From positions 62,001 through 126,000 of the forward strand of contig NZ_QORI02000001.1 of NCBI RefSeq assembly GCF_003325755.1: a DNA stretch of 64,000 nt, read 5' to 3'. The stretch comes from Pseudomonas sp. SST3. GTDB taxonomy: Bacteria > Pseudomonadota > Gammaproteobacteria > Pseudomonadales > Pseudomonadaceae. Each line of letters opens with the position of its first letter. The first letter of the stretch is position 1. Shown here piece after piece: positions 55,831-64,000 of this stretch. The notes beneath the pieces are model-generated. The model worked only from the letters and a program-made list of their open reading frames with translations. It was not told where the DNA came from and searched no databases. The translations under genes were made by a program, and so were the position numbers.

Positions 55831-57325
55831 CTATGTCGTCCTCGTTGGCGAGCGCCAGGGAAATACGAAACGCCGCGCCACCCAGCGAGCTCTCGACCAG
55901 CTCGAGACGACCGCCGCACTCGGCCACCACCCCATGTGCCACGGCCAGCCCCAGGCCGCTGCCCTTGCCCACCGGTTTGGTGGTAAAGAACGGTTCGAAC
56001 AGGGCGGTGCGGTGCTGCTCGGCGACGCCCGGGCCATCGTCTTCAACCTGGAACATCAAGCAGTCGGCCTCCTGCCACCAGCGCAGCGCCACTTGGCCGC
56101 CTGGGCTGGCCTGGGCGGCGTTGCGCAGCAGGTTGGTCAAAGCCTGTTCGAAGCGCGGCGGATCCACCTCGCAGTACAGCGCAGTCGGAGGCGCCTCCAG
56201 ACTGAGCTCCACGTTCAGCGATGCCAGCTCGTCGGCCACGGCTGCGGCCGCCGAGTGCACCAGCACCTCGGCGGGCATGCGCCGCGGCGGTTGACCAGCC
56301 GCGCGACCGAAGTCCAGCAATTGGCGAACTATCTCGCTCAGCCGCTGCACCTGGCTACGAATCTGCAGCAACCCCTTGCGCGGGCCGTCTTCCAGCGTCT
56401 CGCTGCGTAATACGCGCTGGGCCTTACCGTCGATGACGCTGAGCGGGCTGCCCAGTTCATGTGCCACTCCGGCAGCCAGGCGGCCAACCGCCGCCAGTTG
56501 CTGGGTGCGTCGCAAACGGGTCTCGAGTTCTGCCTCGCGCGCCTTTTGTTCGGCCATGCGCTGCTCGGCATCGGCGATGCTGTCGAGCATCTGATTCAGC
56601 GCCCGGCCGAGCACAGCGATTTCCTGCGGGCCGCTGCGCGGGGCTCGATGCTTGCGATCGCCGGCGGCGACCCGCGCCATGCTCTGTGTCAGTTCATGCA
56701 GGTGGCGGCCGATGGCCGACCAATGCCCGAGCAGCACGATGCAGATCGCAGCCAACGCCAGCACCGCAGCTGAAATGCCGGCAATCACCCGCAGCTGCCG
56801 GGTGTCACGTTCGAAATCATTCCAGCGTCGGGTGACCTGCAACAGCCCGTTGATACGCCCGCCGCTTTGCTCCAGCGGCAGGAAATAGGAATAGACCTCG
56901 CGCCCGCGGATGCGCTGATAACCGCCGCGACGCTTGCCATCGGCGGTCAGTTGCTGGATCGAGGATTGATCCTGGTCCGGCGCGATGCCTCCGGCGAATG
57001 CCACCAGTTCACCTTGATCGTCATAGAGATAAGCACCGTAGACGCGGCCTACGCCGAGCACCGACTCCAGCACCTGTTGCGCAGTGCGGTCGTGCTGCTT
57101 TTCCAGGCTGTCGCTGAGCGGCAGCCGAACCGCCCGCGCCACCAGTTCGACTTCTTCTTGCAAGCGCCGCTCGCTGTTGCGCTCGACCGTCCACAACAGC
57201 AGATAACTGAAGCCGAGCATGATCGCCACCAGCGGGATCACCACCTTCAACAAAAGCGCGCCGCGCAGGGTCGATGTTCTTTGCCAAACTGCTACATGTG
57301 CCATTCTGGCACGATACAGAGCCAC
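55817..57325 (-). CDS. Sensor histidine kinase partner of the sigma-54 regulator
   Basis: This 502-residue protein has two transmembrane helices (LLLKVVIPLVAIMLGFSYLLLW and VIAGISAAVLALAAICIVLLG) enclosing a periplasmic sensor of about 140 residues, then HAMP and a coiled segment. The phospho-His is in LAAGVAHELGSPLSVI, and the ATPase has N box LTNLLRNAAQASPGG, DDGPGVAEQH, EPFFTTKPVGKGSGLGLAVA. An ATG 21 bp downstream (57304) is an alternative start; neither has a strong ribosome site. The pair resembles NtrB/NtrC-type systems such as those sensing nutrients. Confidence 0.92.
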
Positions 57326-57454
57326 CTCTTTAGCGTCGATGCGAACAGGACGGACGGCAAAAAACTCTACAAATCAAACACTTGGAGATACCCGTTCAGG
57401 CTGGCATGGCTGATGCAACGCCCCTGGCGTCTTTCAACAGCAGGAATATCGAAC

Positions 57455-57847
57455 ATGACCAAGCTAAACGCTCGCCTCGTTTCCGCCAGCCTTACCGCTC
57501 TTCTGATGGCCGCTGGCGCCGCCCAGGTATCCGCGCAGCAGGCCAGTCCGGCGCCGGCCACGCAACCGGCACCGGCGATGCAGGCAGCAGACATCAGCGA
57601 CAAGAAGCTGGAGAAGTTTGCCGACTCGCTGGGCGAGATCATGGAGATTCGCGAGGACTTCACCGCCAAGCTGGAAAAGACCGGTGACCCGGCCGAGGCT
57701 CAGCAACTGCAGCAGCAAGCCAACGACAAGATGATGAGCACCGTTGAAGACAACGACCTCAGCATCGAGGAGTACAACGCCATCAACCAGGCCGTACAGA
57801 ACGATCCGCAGCTGCGCGACAAGGTCATCGCGATGGTGCAGAACTAA
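57455..57847 (+). CDS. Exported DUF4168 family protein
   Basis: This 130-residue protein has a signal peptide (SASLTALLMAAGAAQVSA, cleaved near 27), a short Ala/Pro/Gln linker and the DUF4168 domain (DISDKKLEKFADSLGEIMEIREDF, then MMSTVEDNDLSIEEYNAINQAVQNDPQLRDKV). Several Pseudomonas periplasmic proteins of unknown role share this domain. It is divergent from the histidine kinase, with 129 bp between starts, and is followed by a terminator. Confidence 0.87.
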   Translation: MTKLNARLVSASLTALLMAAGAAQVSAQQASPAPATQPAPAMQAADISDKKLEKFADSLGEIMEIREDFTAKLEKTGDPAEAQQLQQQANDKMMSTVEDNDLSIEEYNAINQAVQNDPQLRDKVIAMVQN

Positions 57848-57901
57848 GGATTGATCGGTTCATGAGCCCCGCCCCGGCGTAATGTCGGTCACTTAGGGGA
57901 G

Positions 57902-57935
57902 ACGCCGCATTCTTATGCAGATTGCGGCGTTTTTC
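57902..57935 (+). terminator. Terminator after the DUF4168 gene
   Basis: ACGCCGCA and TGCGGCGT flank a 13-base loop and are followed by TTTT. It lies 55 bp after the stop codon. Confidence 0.85.
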
Positions 57936-57960
57936 TGCTCTAAGCGAACCCCGCAGCCCC

Positions 57961-58025
57961 GTAGGAGCGAGCTTGCTCGCTAATCCACGCCACGCAAAAA
58001 GCTTCGCGAGCAAGCTCGCTCCTAC
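57961..58025. repeat. REP inverted pair (REPIN)
   Basis: GTAGGAGCGAGCTTGCTCGC at 57961-57980 faces its reverse complement GCGAGCAAGCTCGCTCCTAC at 58006-58025 across a 25-bp spacer. Each arm is itself partly palindromic (GCGAGCTTGCTCGC). This is the typical Pseudomonas REP doublet moved by RAYT transposases. No RAYT gene is in the window. The rest of the gap to 58138 shows no gene. Confidence 0.9.
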
Positions 58026-58138
58026 AGGCCGGGCCATAATGCCGCGGTGCTTTGCTTTGCCTAGACACTTATAAGTGACCCGCCCTGGCGGTTCTTTTGC
58101 TAGATCCGCGCAAAAGGCTTCAGCGGCCCGCTACCCGA

Positions 58139-58597
58139 TCATTTCCCGCGCAGCGCCAACCCTTTGAGAAAGTTGCGCAGTAGTTGGTCGCCACAGACAC
58201 GGTAGTTGCTGTGCCCGACCTTGCGGAACAGCGCGTTGAGTTCCGGCTTGGACACAGGGAAGTCGACCGACTGAAGAATCGCGTGCATGTCGTCCTCCTT
58301 CAGTTCGAAGGCCACACGCAGCTTCTTCAGCACCATGTTGTTGGTGACCGGTAGTTCGATCGGCGGTGTCGGCCGGCTCTCGTCCTTGCCGCGCTTGTAG
58401 ATCACCAGGCCGTCGAGGAAATGCGCCATGATCCGATCGCCACAGGGCTTGAAGCCCTCCTCATCCTCCTTCTTCAGGTAGGCCACCGCCTCGCTGTCGG
58501 GAATCTCGCAACCGGTCAGCCGAGTGATTTCGGCGATCTTGGCGTCGTTGACGTTAAGGATGTAGCGCAGGCTGCGCATCACATCGTTATTAAGCAT
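58139..58597 (-). CDS. DUF1456 (YehS-like) protein
   Basis: This 152-residue protein is made of two similar halves: MLNNDVMRSLRYILNVNDAKIAEI with HFLDGLVIYKRG, and TNNMVLKKLRVAFELKEDDMHAIL with FLKGLALRGK. This is the two-repeat structure of DUF1456. Function is unknown. AAGGA precedes the ATG at 58597; an upstream start would add 11 residues without support. Confidence 0.9.
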   Translation of the reverse strand: MLNNDVMRSLRYILNVNDAKIAEITRLTGCEIPDSEAVAYLKKEDEEGFKPCGDRIMAHFLDGLVIYKRGKDESRPTPPIELPVTNNMVLKKLRVAFELKEDDMHAILQSVDFPVSKPELNALFRKVGHSNYRVCGDQLLRNFLKGLALRGK

Positions 58598-58699
58598 GGA
58601 CAATCCTTCTGGCAACGGGAGAGCCGGCACACGCCGAGCCTCGATGGCGCGCGAGTATAAGGCGTAAGCGCCGGCAGGTGAAAAACGCGCACCGTCGTG

Positions 58700-59041
58700 C
58701 TACTCCGGCAGTTCAACGCTGACCTTGATCGCGGAATACCAGGCGGCCAAATTGGCAATGTCGTCATCGCTCAGGCCTGCAGCGATCACCGACATCTGTG
58801 GGTGCTTGCGTTCGCCGCTGCGGAAGGCTTTGAGCTGGCGGGACAGATAGAGCTCGCCGTTGCCAGCCAGATTCGGCGCATCAGCGACTTTGCTCAACCC
58901 ATCGAGGCCATGGCAGGCCGCGCACATCTTTGCCTTGGTTTTCCCCGCACCGATATCCGCAGCTCTCACTTCTGTTGCGAACAGCAACGCCAGCAACATT
59001 AGCCAGGGTACCAGCAGCCCGCCACGACGATGTCTAGCCAT
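58700..59041 (-). CDS. Exported class I cytochrome c
   Basis: This 113-residue protein has a signal peptide (LLVPWLMLLALLFATEVRA) and a heme-binding CAACH motif shortly after. The distal Met ligand is probably in HPQMSVIAAGLSDDDIANLAAWYS. It is a small diheme-like c553/c4-half type domain with one heme site. The start at 59041 has GGGAG at 8-bp spacing; a GTG three codons upstream is less likely. It lies 72 bp after a PQQ-sugar-dehydrogenase-like gene and is its likely electron acceptor. Confidence 0.9.
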   Translation of the reverse strand: MARHRRGGLLVPWLMLLALLFATEVRAADIGAGKTKAKMCAACHGLDGLSKVADAPNLAGNGELYLSRQLKAFRSGERKHPQMSVIAAGLSDDDIANLAAWYSAIKVSVELPE

Positions 59042-59113
59042 ACGAATCACTCCCAGGACTACGCCGCCTGGCTCGAATGAACGAGCCGGGCAGCCTCACA
59101 GAAAAAGCTGACG

Positions 59114-60382
59114 TCAGTTCGAATCGCCGTCATAGGAGATCCGGTAGATCGCCCCGGCAGTGTCGTCACTCACCAGCAGTGAGCCATCTTTCAACTGCGC
59201 CACATCGACGATGCGGCCGAAGTACTCGCCGGTGTCCTCGTTCAGCCAGCCTTCGGCGAACGGCACCGTGTCGCCGGATGGTGCCGAGCCGTCTGCCGCG
59301 AACGGAGTGAACATCACCCGTGCACCGGCCGGTTCGGTGCGGTTCCAGCTGCCACGCTGCGCGCTGAACAAGCCGCCGCGGTATTCCTCGGGAAACATCT
59401 TGCCGGTGTAGAACATCAGGCCCATATCCGCCGCGTGGGCGACCGTCTCTACCACCGGGAAGGTAAGGCCCTCCGGTGGCGTCTCTTCAGCGTATTCGTT
59501 GGTACGCACCTGACCGCCGCCATACCAGGGCATGCCGAACTGCATGCCGGCCTTCGGCGCATGGTTGATTTCACCCGGCGGGATGTCGTCGCCCATGCCG
59601 TCCACCTGGTTATCGGTAAACCACAGCTCCTTGGTGGTCGGGTTGTAGGTGATCCCCACCGAGTTGCGTACACCAGTGGCATAGACCTCCCGCTTGCTGC
59701 CGTCACGTTCCATGCGCACGATGCCGCCGATGCCGTGCTGGTTGTATAGCTCCAGCTTGTCCTTCGGCGGCACGTTGTGCGGCTGCCCCAGGGACACGGT
59801 GAGTTTGTTGTCCGGCCCGACAGCGCAGACCCGCGCGCCATGGTTGTAGCTCTCCTCATCGGAGGGGATCAGCTCGCCGGAGGGGACCACGATATCGGCA
59901 GCGACATCCGGCCCCTCGTAGAAGAACTCTGCCGCGGGGAAGACCAGCACGCGGTTGTGCTCGGCGACGAAGAGAAAGCCATCCGGACTGAAGCATGGGC
60001 CCGGCTGGGTAAAAGAGATGGCCGGGGCGAAACGTTTGACCTCGTCGGCGGTACGGTTCTTGGTGCGATCGGTGACAGTCCACAGATCGGTCTTGCGCGT
60101 GCCGACGAACACCACGCCGCTGGACGGCCCCACCGCCATGTGCCGCGCATCGGGCACCACCGCGTAGAGCTCGATCTTGAAGCCATCCGGCAGTTTGATG
60201 CGCTCCAGGTTGTTGCGGATCGCATCGGCGATCTCGCCGTCCTGTGGCACGGTTTTCATGTCGAGGGACTGGCCGGTGGTCTTCATCGAGCGCATGCGCT
60301 CCAGCGCTTCGTCACTGGTGGGCGCGGCCACCGCCAGTCCGGACATGCAGATCAGCAACGCACTCAAGGGAGCATGTTTCAT
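59114..60382 (-). CDS. Exported sorbosone/PQQ sugar dehydrogenase-like protein
   Basis: This 422-residue protein has a signal peptide (LSALLICMSGLAVA) and a six-bladed propeller of the glucose/sorbosone dehydrogenase family. Motifs include LPDGFKIELYAVVPDARHMAVG, GPDNKLTVSLGQPHNVPP, ATGVRNSVGITYNPTTKELWFTDN and the C-terminal LKDGSLLVSDDTAGAIYRI. The substrate is unknown; soluble members often oxidise sugars with PQQ and pass electrons to a cytochrome. The downstream cytochrome c gene on the same strand fits that scheme. Confidence 0.88.
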   Translation of the reverse strand: MKHAPLSALLICMSGLAVAAPTSDEALERMRSMKTTGQSLDMKTVPQDGEIADAIRNNLERIKLPDGFKIELYAVVPDARHMAVGPSSGVVFVGTRKTDLWTVTDRTKNRTADEVKRFAPAISFTQPGPCFSPDGFLFVAEHNRVLVFPAAEFFYEGPDVAADIVVPSGELIPSDEESYNHGARVCAVGPDNKLTVSLGQPHNVPPKDKLELYNQHGIGGIVRMERDGSKREVYATGVRNSVGITYNPTTKELWFTDNQVDGMGDDIPPGEINHAPKAGMQFGMPWYGGGQVRTNEYAEETPPEGLTFPVVETVAHAADMGLMFYTGKMFPEEYRGGLFSAQRGSWNRTEPAGARVMFTPFAADGSAPSGDTVPFAEGWLNEDTGEYFGRIVDVAQLKDGSLLVSDDTAGAIYRISYDGDSN

Positions 60383-60700
60383 AGGGCACCAACCTCATCG
60401 AGGGTCGTCTCGCTGGACGATCATTATTGTTTTTCTGCTCAGCGCCCCGGACCGCCGCGACCAGCGTGCACCAGGCGTTCAAAAGCGAGCGCTCAGTCAC
60501 AGCGTAGCGTCAAACGAAACCTTTGCCAGATGACCGAAACCCGCCAACTCATCCCTGCGTCCAACGCGTACCGGCCCTAATGCAGACCGTCGGCCCGAGG
60601 CGCAACGGGCGAGCAATCTGCCGGCTTGCCTTGTCAGAAGGCTCGGGCGCGCCGCTGTTCCGGGCCTGCTCTGTCCATAGATGAAGTTGGAGAGGTTTGC
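60383..60700. other. Intergenic region before the carbonic anhydrase gene
   Basis: No gene is supported. The two flanking genes diverge here, so promoters for both are expected. GGAGAGG at about 60690-60696 serves the carbonic anhydrase start. I see no terminator or repeat. Confidence 0.5.
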
Positions 60701-61432
60701 ATGAAAAGAGCTGCACTTGGTCTTGGCGTTTTGCTCGCCTGCGCGAATGCAACGGCCGTTACGCCAGGTACTCACTGGGGCTATTCCGGAGAAGCGGGGC
60801 CGGAGAACTGGGCAAAGCTGACGCCGGAATTCAGCGCCTGCGGTGGCAAGAACCAGGCACCGGTCGACCTCAGCGGTTTCGTCGAGGCCGAACTGGCTCC
60901 GCTACAGCTCAGCTACTCGGCGGGCGCAAGCAAGGTCGTCAACCTCGGGCACACAGTGCAGGTGGTCTATGAGCCCGGCAGCCATCTGACGCTCGATGGC
61001 AAGGACTACGAGCTGCTGCAGTTCCACTTTCATATGCCCAGCGAGAATCTGATCAAGGGCCAGTCCTATCCGTTGGAAGGGCATCTGGTTCATGCCGACG
61101 AGGACGGCAACCTTGCGGTCCTCGCGCTGATGTTCAAGACCGGCGAGCACAACGCCGCGCTGGCTCGTTTGTGGGACAAACCGCCGACAGATGGCCAGAC
61201 CCAGCAGATCGCGCCCATGGCCAACGCCAGCGAACTGCTGCCCGATAATCTGGACTACTACCGTTTCAGCGGCTCGCTGACCACGCCACCCTGCACCGAA
61301 GGCGTGCGCTGGCTGGTGCTGAAGCAGCCGCTGATCGCCTCCGAGAAGCAGATCAACGCACTGACAAAGGCGGTAGGCCACGCCAACAATCGCCCACCGC
61401 AGCCACTCAACTCCAGGGTCGTGCTTCAGTAA
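60701..61432 (+). CDS. Periplasmic alpha-type carbonic anhydrase
   Basis: This enzyme interconverts carbon dioxide and bicarbonate in the periplasm. The 243-residue protein has a signal peptide (ALGLGVLLACANATA). The zinc ligands are in LLQFHFHMPSEN (two His) and PLEGHLVHADEDG (third His), and SGSLTTPPCTEGVRWLVL carries the substrate-pocket Thr. Start HWGYSGEAGPENWAKL is typical. The conserved Cys pair (ACGGKNQ and PPCTEG) could form the usual disulfide. Confidence 0.94.
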   Translation: MKRAALGLGVLLACANATAVTPGTHWGYSGEAGPENWAKLTPEFSACGGKNQAPVDLSGFVEAELAPLQLSYSAGASKVVNLGHTVQVVYEPGSHLTLDGKDYELLQFHFHMPSENLIKGQSYPLEGHLVHADEDGNLAVLALMFKTGEHNAALARLWDKPPTDGQTQQIAPMANASELLPDNLDYYRFSGSLTTPPCTEGVRWLVLKQPLIASEKQINALTKAVGHANNRPPQPLNSRVVLQ

Positions 61433-61630
61433 CCAGGGCTGCGCCGTCCAGCGCCATTGAAACGCAACGAGGCGGGAGCCTCCGGCAATGCGCCAGTGCC
61501 TGAATGACAGCCTCAACCCGCGCAGCTACACTGCGCGCCTCCCTTCGACCTATCGATTCGCCGACCCTTAGTGGCCGGGGAATCGAACGGCTGTCATCAC
61601 CTCTGCCGGGGCCACCGGCCAGGACTTGTC

Positions 61631-63250
61631 ATGATCCGCATCACTGAACTGCAACTGCCCCTCGACCACCCCGCCGAGGCGCTGCGCCAGGCGATCGTTG
61701 CGCGCCTGAAGATCAGCGACACCGAGCTGCTGGACTTCACGGTTTTCAAGCGCAGCTATGACGCGCGCAAGAAGAACAGCGAGATCACCTTCGTCTACAT
61801 CATCGACGCCAGCGTGGCGAATGAAGAGCAGGTGCTCGCGCGGCTGGCCGACGACCGCAACATCCGCGTCTCGCCGGACACCGGCTACTACCCGGTCGGC
61901 CAGGCCCCCGACGGGCTGAGCGAGCGTCCGCTGGTGATTGGCTTTGGCCCGTGCGGCCTGTTCGCCGCGCTGACCCTGGCGCAGATGGGCTTCCGCCCGA
62001 TCGTGCTGGAGCGCGGGCGCGACGTGCGCAGCCGTACCAAGGACACCTGGGCGCTGTGGCGCAAGAAGGTGCTGAGTCCGGAATCCAACGTGCAGTTCGG
62101 CGAAGGCGGCGCCGGGCTGTTCTCCGACGGCAAACTCTACAGCCAGATCAAGGACCCGAAGTTCTACGGCCGCAAGGTGATGCACGAGTTCGTCCGTGCT
62201 GGCGCGCCGGAAGAAATCATGTTCGTCAGCAAGCCGCACATCGGCACCTTTCGCCTGACCGGCGTGGTGTCGACCATGCGCGAAGAGATCAAGGCGCTGG
62301 GCGGCGAGGTGCGCTTCGACAGCCGGGTGGTCGACTTCATCATCGAGGACGGCCGTATCCAGGGCGTGCGCATGACCGATGGAGAAGAAATCCGCAGCCG
62401 CTACGTCGTGCTCGCCCTCGGTCACAGTTCGCGGGATACGTTCCGCATGCTGCACGAGCGCGGCGTCTATATCGAAGCCAAGCCCTTTGCCGTGGGCTTT
62501 CGCATCGAGCACCCGCAATCGCTGGTCGACAACGCACGTCTGGGCAAATACGCGGGGCATCCGGAGCTGGGCGCGGCCGACTACAAGCTGGTCTACCACG
62601 CCAAAAACGGTCGGGCGGTCTACAGCTTCTGCATGTGCCCGGGCGGCACCGTGGTGGCAGCCACGTCCGAGCCGAACCGCGTAGTCACCAACGGCATGAG
62701 CCAGTACTCGCGCAACGAGCGCAACGCCAACGCGGGCATCGTCGTCGGCATCAACCCGGACGAGGATTTCCCCGGCGGCCCGCTTGCAGGCGTCGAATTG
62801 CAGGAAAGACTTGAATCGCGTGCCTTCGAGCTGGGCGGAAATGACTACTGCGCACCGGGGCAATTGGTGGGCGACTTCATCCGCGGCCGGGCTTCCAAAG
62901 CCTTCGGCGAGGTCGAGCCGTCCTACAAGCCCGGCGTGCGTCTGGGTGACCTGGCTCCGTCGTTGCCCGACTACGTCATCGAGGCGATCCGCGAAGCGCT
63001 GCCGGCCTTCGGCAAGCAGATCCGCGGGTTCGACCGCGCCGACGCAATCCTAACCGGCATCGAGACGCGCACATCTTCACCGGTGCGGATCAAGCGCAAT
63101 AACGAATCCCTGCAAAGCATCAATACCCGCGGACTGTATCCGGCAGGAGAAGGCGCCGGTTATGCCGGCGGGATTCTTTCGGCAGGCGTCGATGGAATCA
63201 AGGTGGCCGAAGCCGTGGCCATCGCCATGCTGGCTGATCTTCAAGGCTGA
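61631..63250 (+). CDS. FAD-dependent oxidoreductase, COG2509 type
   Basis: This 539-residue protein has an N-terminal domain of about 90 residues (MIRITELQLPLDHPAEALRQ). A nucleotide-binding motif follows (VIGFGPCGLFAALTLAQMG, about 105-123), then GEGGAGLFSDGKLYSQI and the C-terminal FAD contact TRGLYPAGEGAGYAGGILSAGVDGIKVAEAVA. Members of this group are often annotated simply as NAD(FAD)-utilising dehydrogenases; the substrate is unknown. AGGA precedes ATG 61631; the upstream in-frame start is weaker. Confidence 0.9.
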   Translation: MIRITELQLPLDHPAEALRQAIVARLKISDTELLDFTVFKRSYDARKKNSEITFVYIIDASVANEEQVLARLADDRNIRVSPDTGYYPVGQAPDGLSERPLVIGFGPCGLFAALTLAQMGFRPIVLERGRDVRSRTKDTWALWRKKVLSPESNVQFGEGGAGLFSDGKLYSQIKDPKFYGRKVMHEFVRAGAPEEIMFVSKPHIGTFRLTGVVSTMREEIKALGGEVRFDSRVVDFIIEDGRIQGVRMTDGEEIRSRYVVLALGHSSRDTFRMLHERGVYIEAKPFAVGFRIEHPQSLVDNARLGKYAGHPELGAADYKLVYHAKNGRAVYSFCMCPGGTVVAATSEPNRVVTNGMSQYSRNERNANAGIVVGINPDEDFPGGPLAGVELQERLESRAFELGGNDYCAPGQLVGDFIRGRASKAFGEVEPSYKPGVRLGDLAPSLPDYVIEAIREALPAFGKQIRGFDRADAILTGIETRTSSPVRIKRNNESLQSINTRGLYPAGEGAGYAGGILSAGVDGIKVAEAVAIAMLADLQG

Positions 63251-63257
63251 ACCGGTC

Positions 63258-63581
63258 TCAGGGTCGCTGGCGTTTGTGCTCGAAGGCTTCGACACACGCG
63301 GGCAAGTCATAGAAGCGCGGCGTCCCGCCGACCCGATTTCCGTTCTCGCCCGCCGTCTTGCGTTGGCATTCGGCTTCAGACCGGGAACTGCGCTTGGCGT
63401 TCATGCAGTCTTGAAAAGCCGCTTCGCGTAACGGCGCCAACTTCTCGGCCCATGCCGCTTCGCATTGCCGATCCAGCTCGCCCTGCCGCCGGGCAAACGC
63501 CTCTTCCTCGTTCTTGAACGCCCCCTGCGCCTGGATTGTCAGGACGCACAGCAGCAACGCGGTAAATTTCCCCTGTTTCAT
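63258..63581 (-). CDS. Small exported Cys-containing protein
   Basis: This 107-residue protein has a signal peptide (MKQGKFTALLLCVLTIQAQGA). The mature chain is charged with four Cys (RQCEAAW, QDCMNAK, AECQRK, PACVEAF) spread evenly, suggesting two disulfides in a helical hairpin. AAGGAG precedes the ATG. No family is recognised with certainty. It ends 8 bp from the convergent FAD oxidoreductase stop. Confidence 0.7.
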   Translation of the reverse strand: MKQGKFTALLLCVLTIQAQGAFKNEEEAFARRQGELDRQCEAAWAEKLAPLREAAFQDCMNAKRSSRSEAECQRKTAGENGNRVGGTPRFYDLPACVEAFEHKRQRP

Positions 63582-63673
63582 TGACGCACTCCTTTGCTGA
63601 GCCAGCCGCCAGCATGGCGCAGCGACGAGGACCAAAAAAGCGAGATGGGTGCCTGGTTCTCTTCGCTTACCGC

Positions 63674-64000
63674 TCAACGCACCTGGAAGCGCTGTTCAGC
63701 CAGCTTGCGGTCGCCCTGGAACACCAGGAAGTGCCACTCGCCTGGAACAAGCTCATGCGTTTCGGTGAACTCGAATGCCATGACATCCGTTGGCGCCTCC
63801 GGAACCAGCTTCTGCACAACTTCGTAGCGGTCGTGCCGTTGGCCGCTCGGATCGACCACGCCGGGCGTCAGATAGAGCAAGGTAAGCGGCGTATCGTCGG
63901 CACGCTTGCCCTCCAACCGGTAGCGCAGGCCGAACTTGGTGCCAATCTTCAACGGCACTTGGTCAACCTCCAGGATGCGCTGATCGCCGCGAGTCAGGAC
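63674..64000 (-). CDS. DUF3859 family protein (partial, runs off right edge)
   Basis: The frame is open from the right edge of the window to the stop at 63674, 108 codons, with the start beyond the edge. Visible sequence includes VPLKIGTKFGLRYRL, TLLYLTPGVVDPSGQRHDRYEVVQKL and FTETHELVPGEWHFLVFQGDRKLAEQRFQV, a beta-rich DUF3859 domain. A GTG at 63958 is in frame but lies inside the domain, so it is not taken as the start. Function is unknown. Confidence 0.85.
   Translation of the reverse strand, partial: VLTRGDQRILEVDQVPLKIGTKFGLRYRLEGKRADDTPLTLLYLTPGVVDPSGQRHDRYEVVQKLVPEAPTDVMAFEFTETHELVPGEWHFLVFQGDRKLAEQRFQVR

Noticed and set aside
57295..57315. GTGCCA-TTC-TGGCAC as a sigma-54 -24 element before the kinase gene
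   Set aside because: No -12 element at the required spacing in either direction; the symmetry may be chance.
61568..62863. Open frame of 431 codons on the minus strand
   Set aside because: Antisense to the FAD oxidoreductase; no motif, His/Arg-rich shadow.

Overview
The window looks like a chromosomal segment of a high-GC gammaproteobacterium of the Pseudomonas/Stutzerimonas (P. stutzeri) group. The evidence is the gene order lgt-thyA, rppH-ptsP, ilvA, rpiA and serA with D-2-hydroxyglutarate dehydrogenase, which matches what I recall of the P. aeruginosa PA0316-PA0342 block. An oprH-phoP-phoQ operon and Pseudomonas-type REP inverted repeats support the same placement. I saw no rRNA, tRNA or CRISPR array.

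Layout. (1) 1-5957 is one end of a lower-GC integrative element. It carries three tyrosine recombinases and a fourth, coupled small HTH gene running off the left edge, all joined by 4-bp ATGA overlaps. The element interrupts thyA, leaving a truncated 186-codon ORF. (2) 6580-23386 is core metabolism: lgt, a TauE-type permease, ptsP/rppH, a HAD phosphatase, an NAD-binding/DoxX membrane operon, ilvA, rpiA, two SdiA-regulated-like propeller proteins, an FAH-family gene, D2HGDH and serA. (3) 23402-29352 holds small exported proteins, an OPT transporter and a curli block (csgD, csgE, csgB, csgA and a CsgC/CsgH-like gene) without csgF or csgG. (4) 29552-34683 holds an SDR, then oprH-phoP-phoQ preceded by four evenly spaced PhoP half-sites, a SnoaL-like gene and a small exported repeat protein. 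(5) 34845-41621 is an eight-gene Mrp/Mbh-type cation antiporter operon, followed by a GH65 glycoside phosphorylase and a PfkB kinase. (6) 45463-48384 is cstA, a CC-terminal small protein and an ArsA-family ATPase. (7) 50214-57325 is signalling: a periplasmic polyamine-type binding protein coupled to a GGDEF/EAL protein (NspS/MbaA-like), and a sigma-54 two-component pair. (8) The rest is envelope and redox genes: DUF4168, DUF1456, cytochrome c with a sorbosone-dehydrogenase-like protein, alpha carbonic anhydrase, an FAD oxidoreductase and a partial DUF3859 gene.

Six otherwise well-conserved genes each carry one frameshift that is repaired by adding a single base: yegP-like, FAH, OPT, SnoaL-like, GH65 and cstA. 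All six shifts have the same direction, and all lie in C/G-rich sequence. This suggests missing bases in the assembly rather than six independent pseudogenes. These genes are listed as single features with the break marked.

The candidates most worth following are the four-gene recombinase element that disrupts thyA, the polyamine/c-di-GMP sensor pair, the tandem PhoP-box promoter, the large palindrome between D2HGDH and serA, and the curli block lacking its secretion pore genes.
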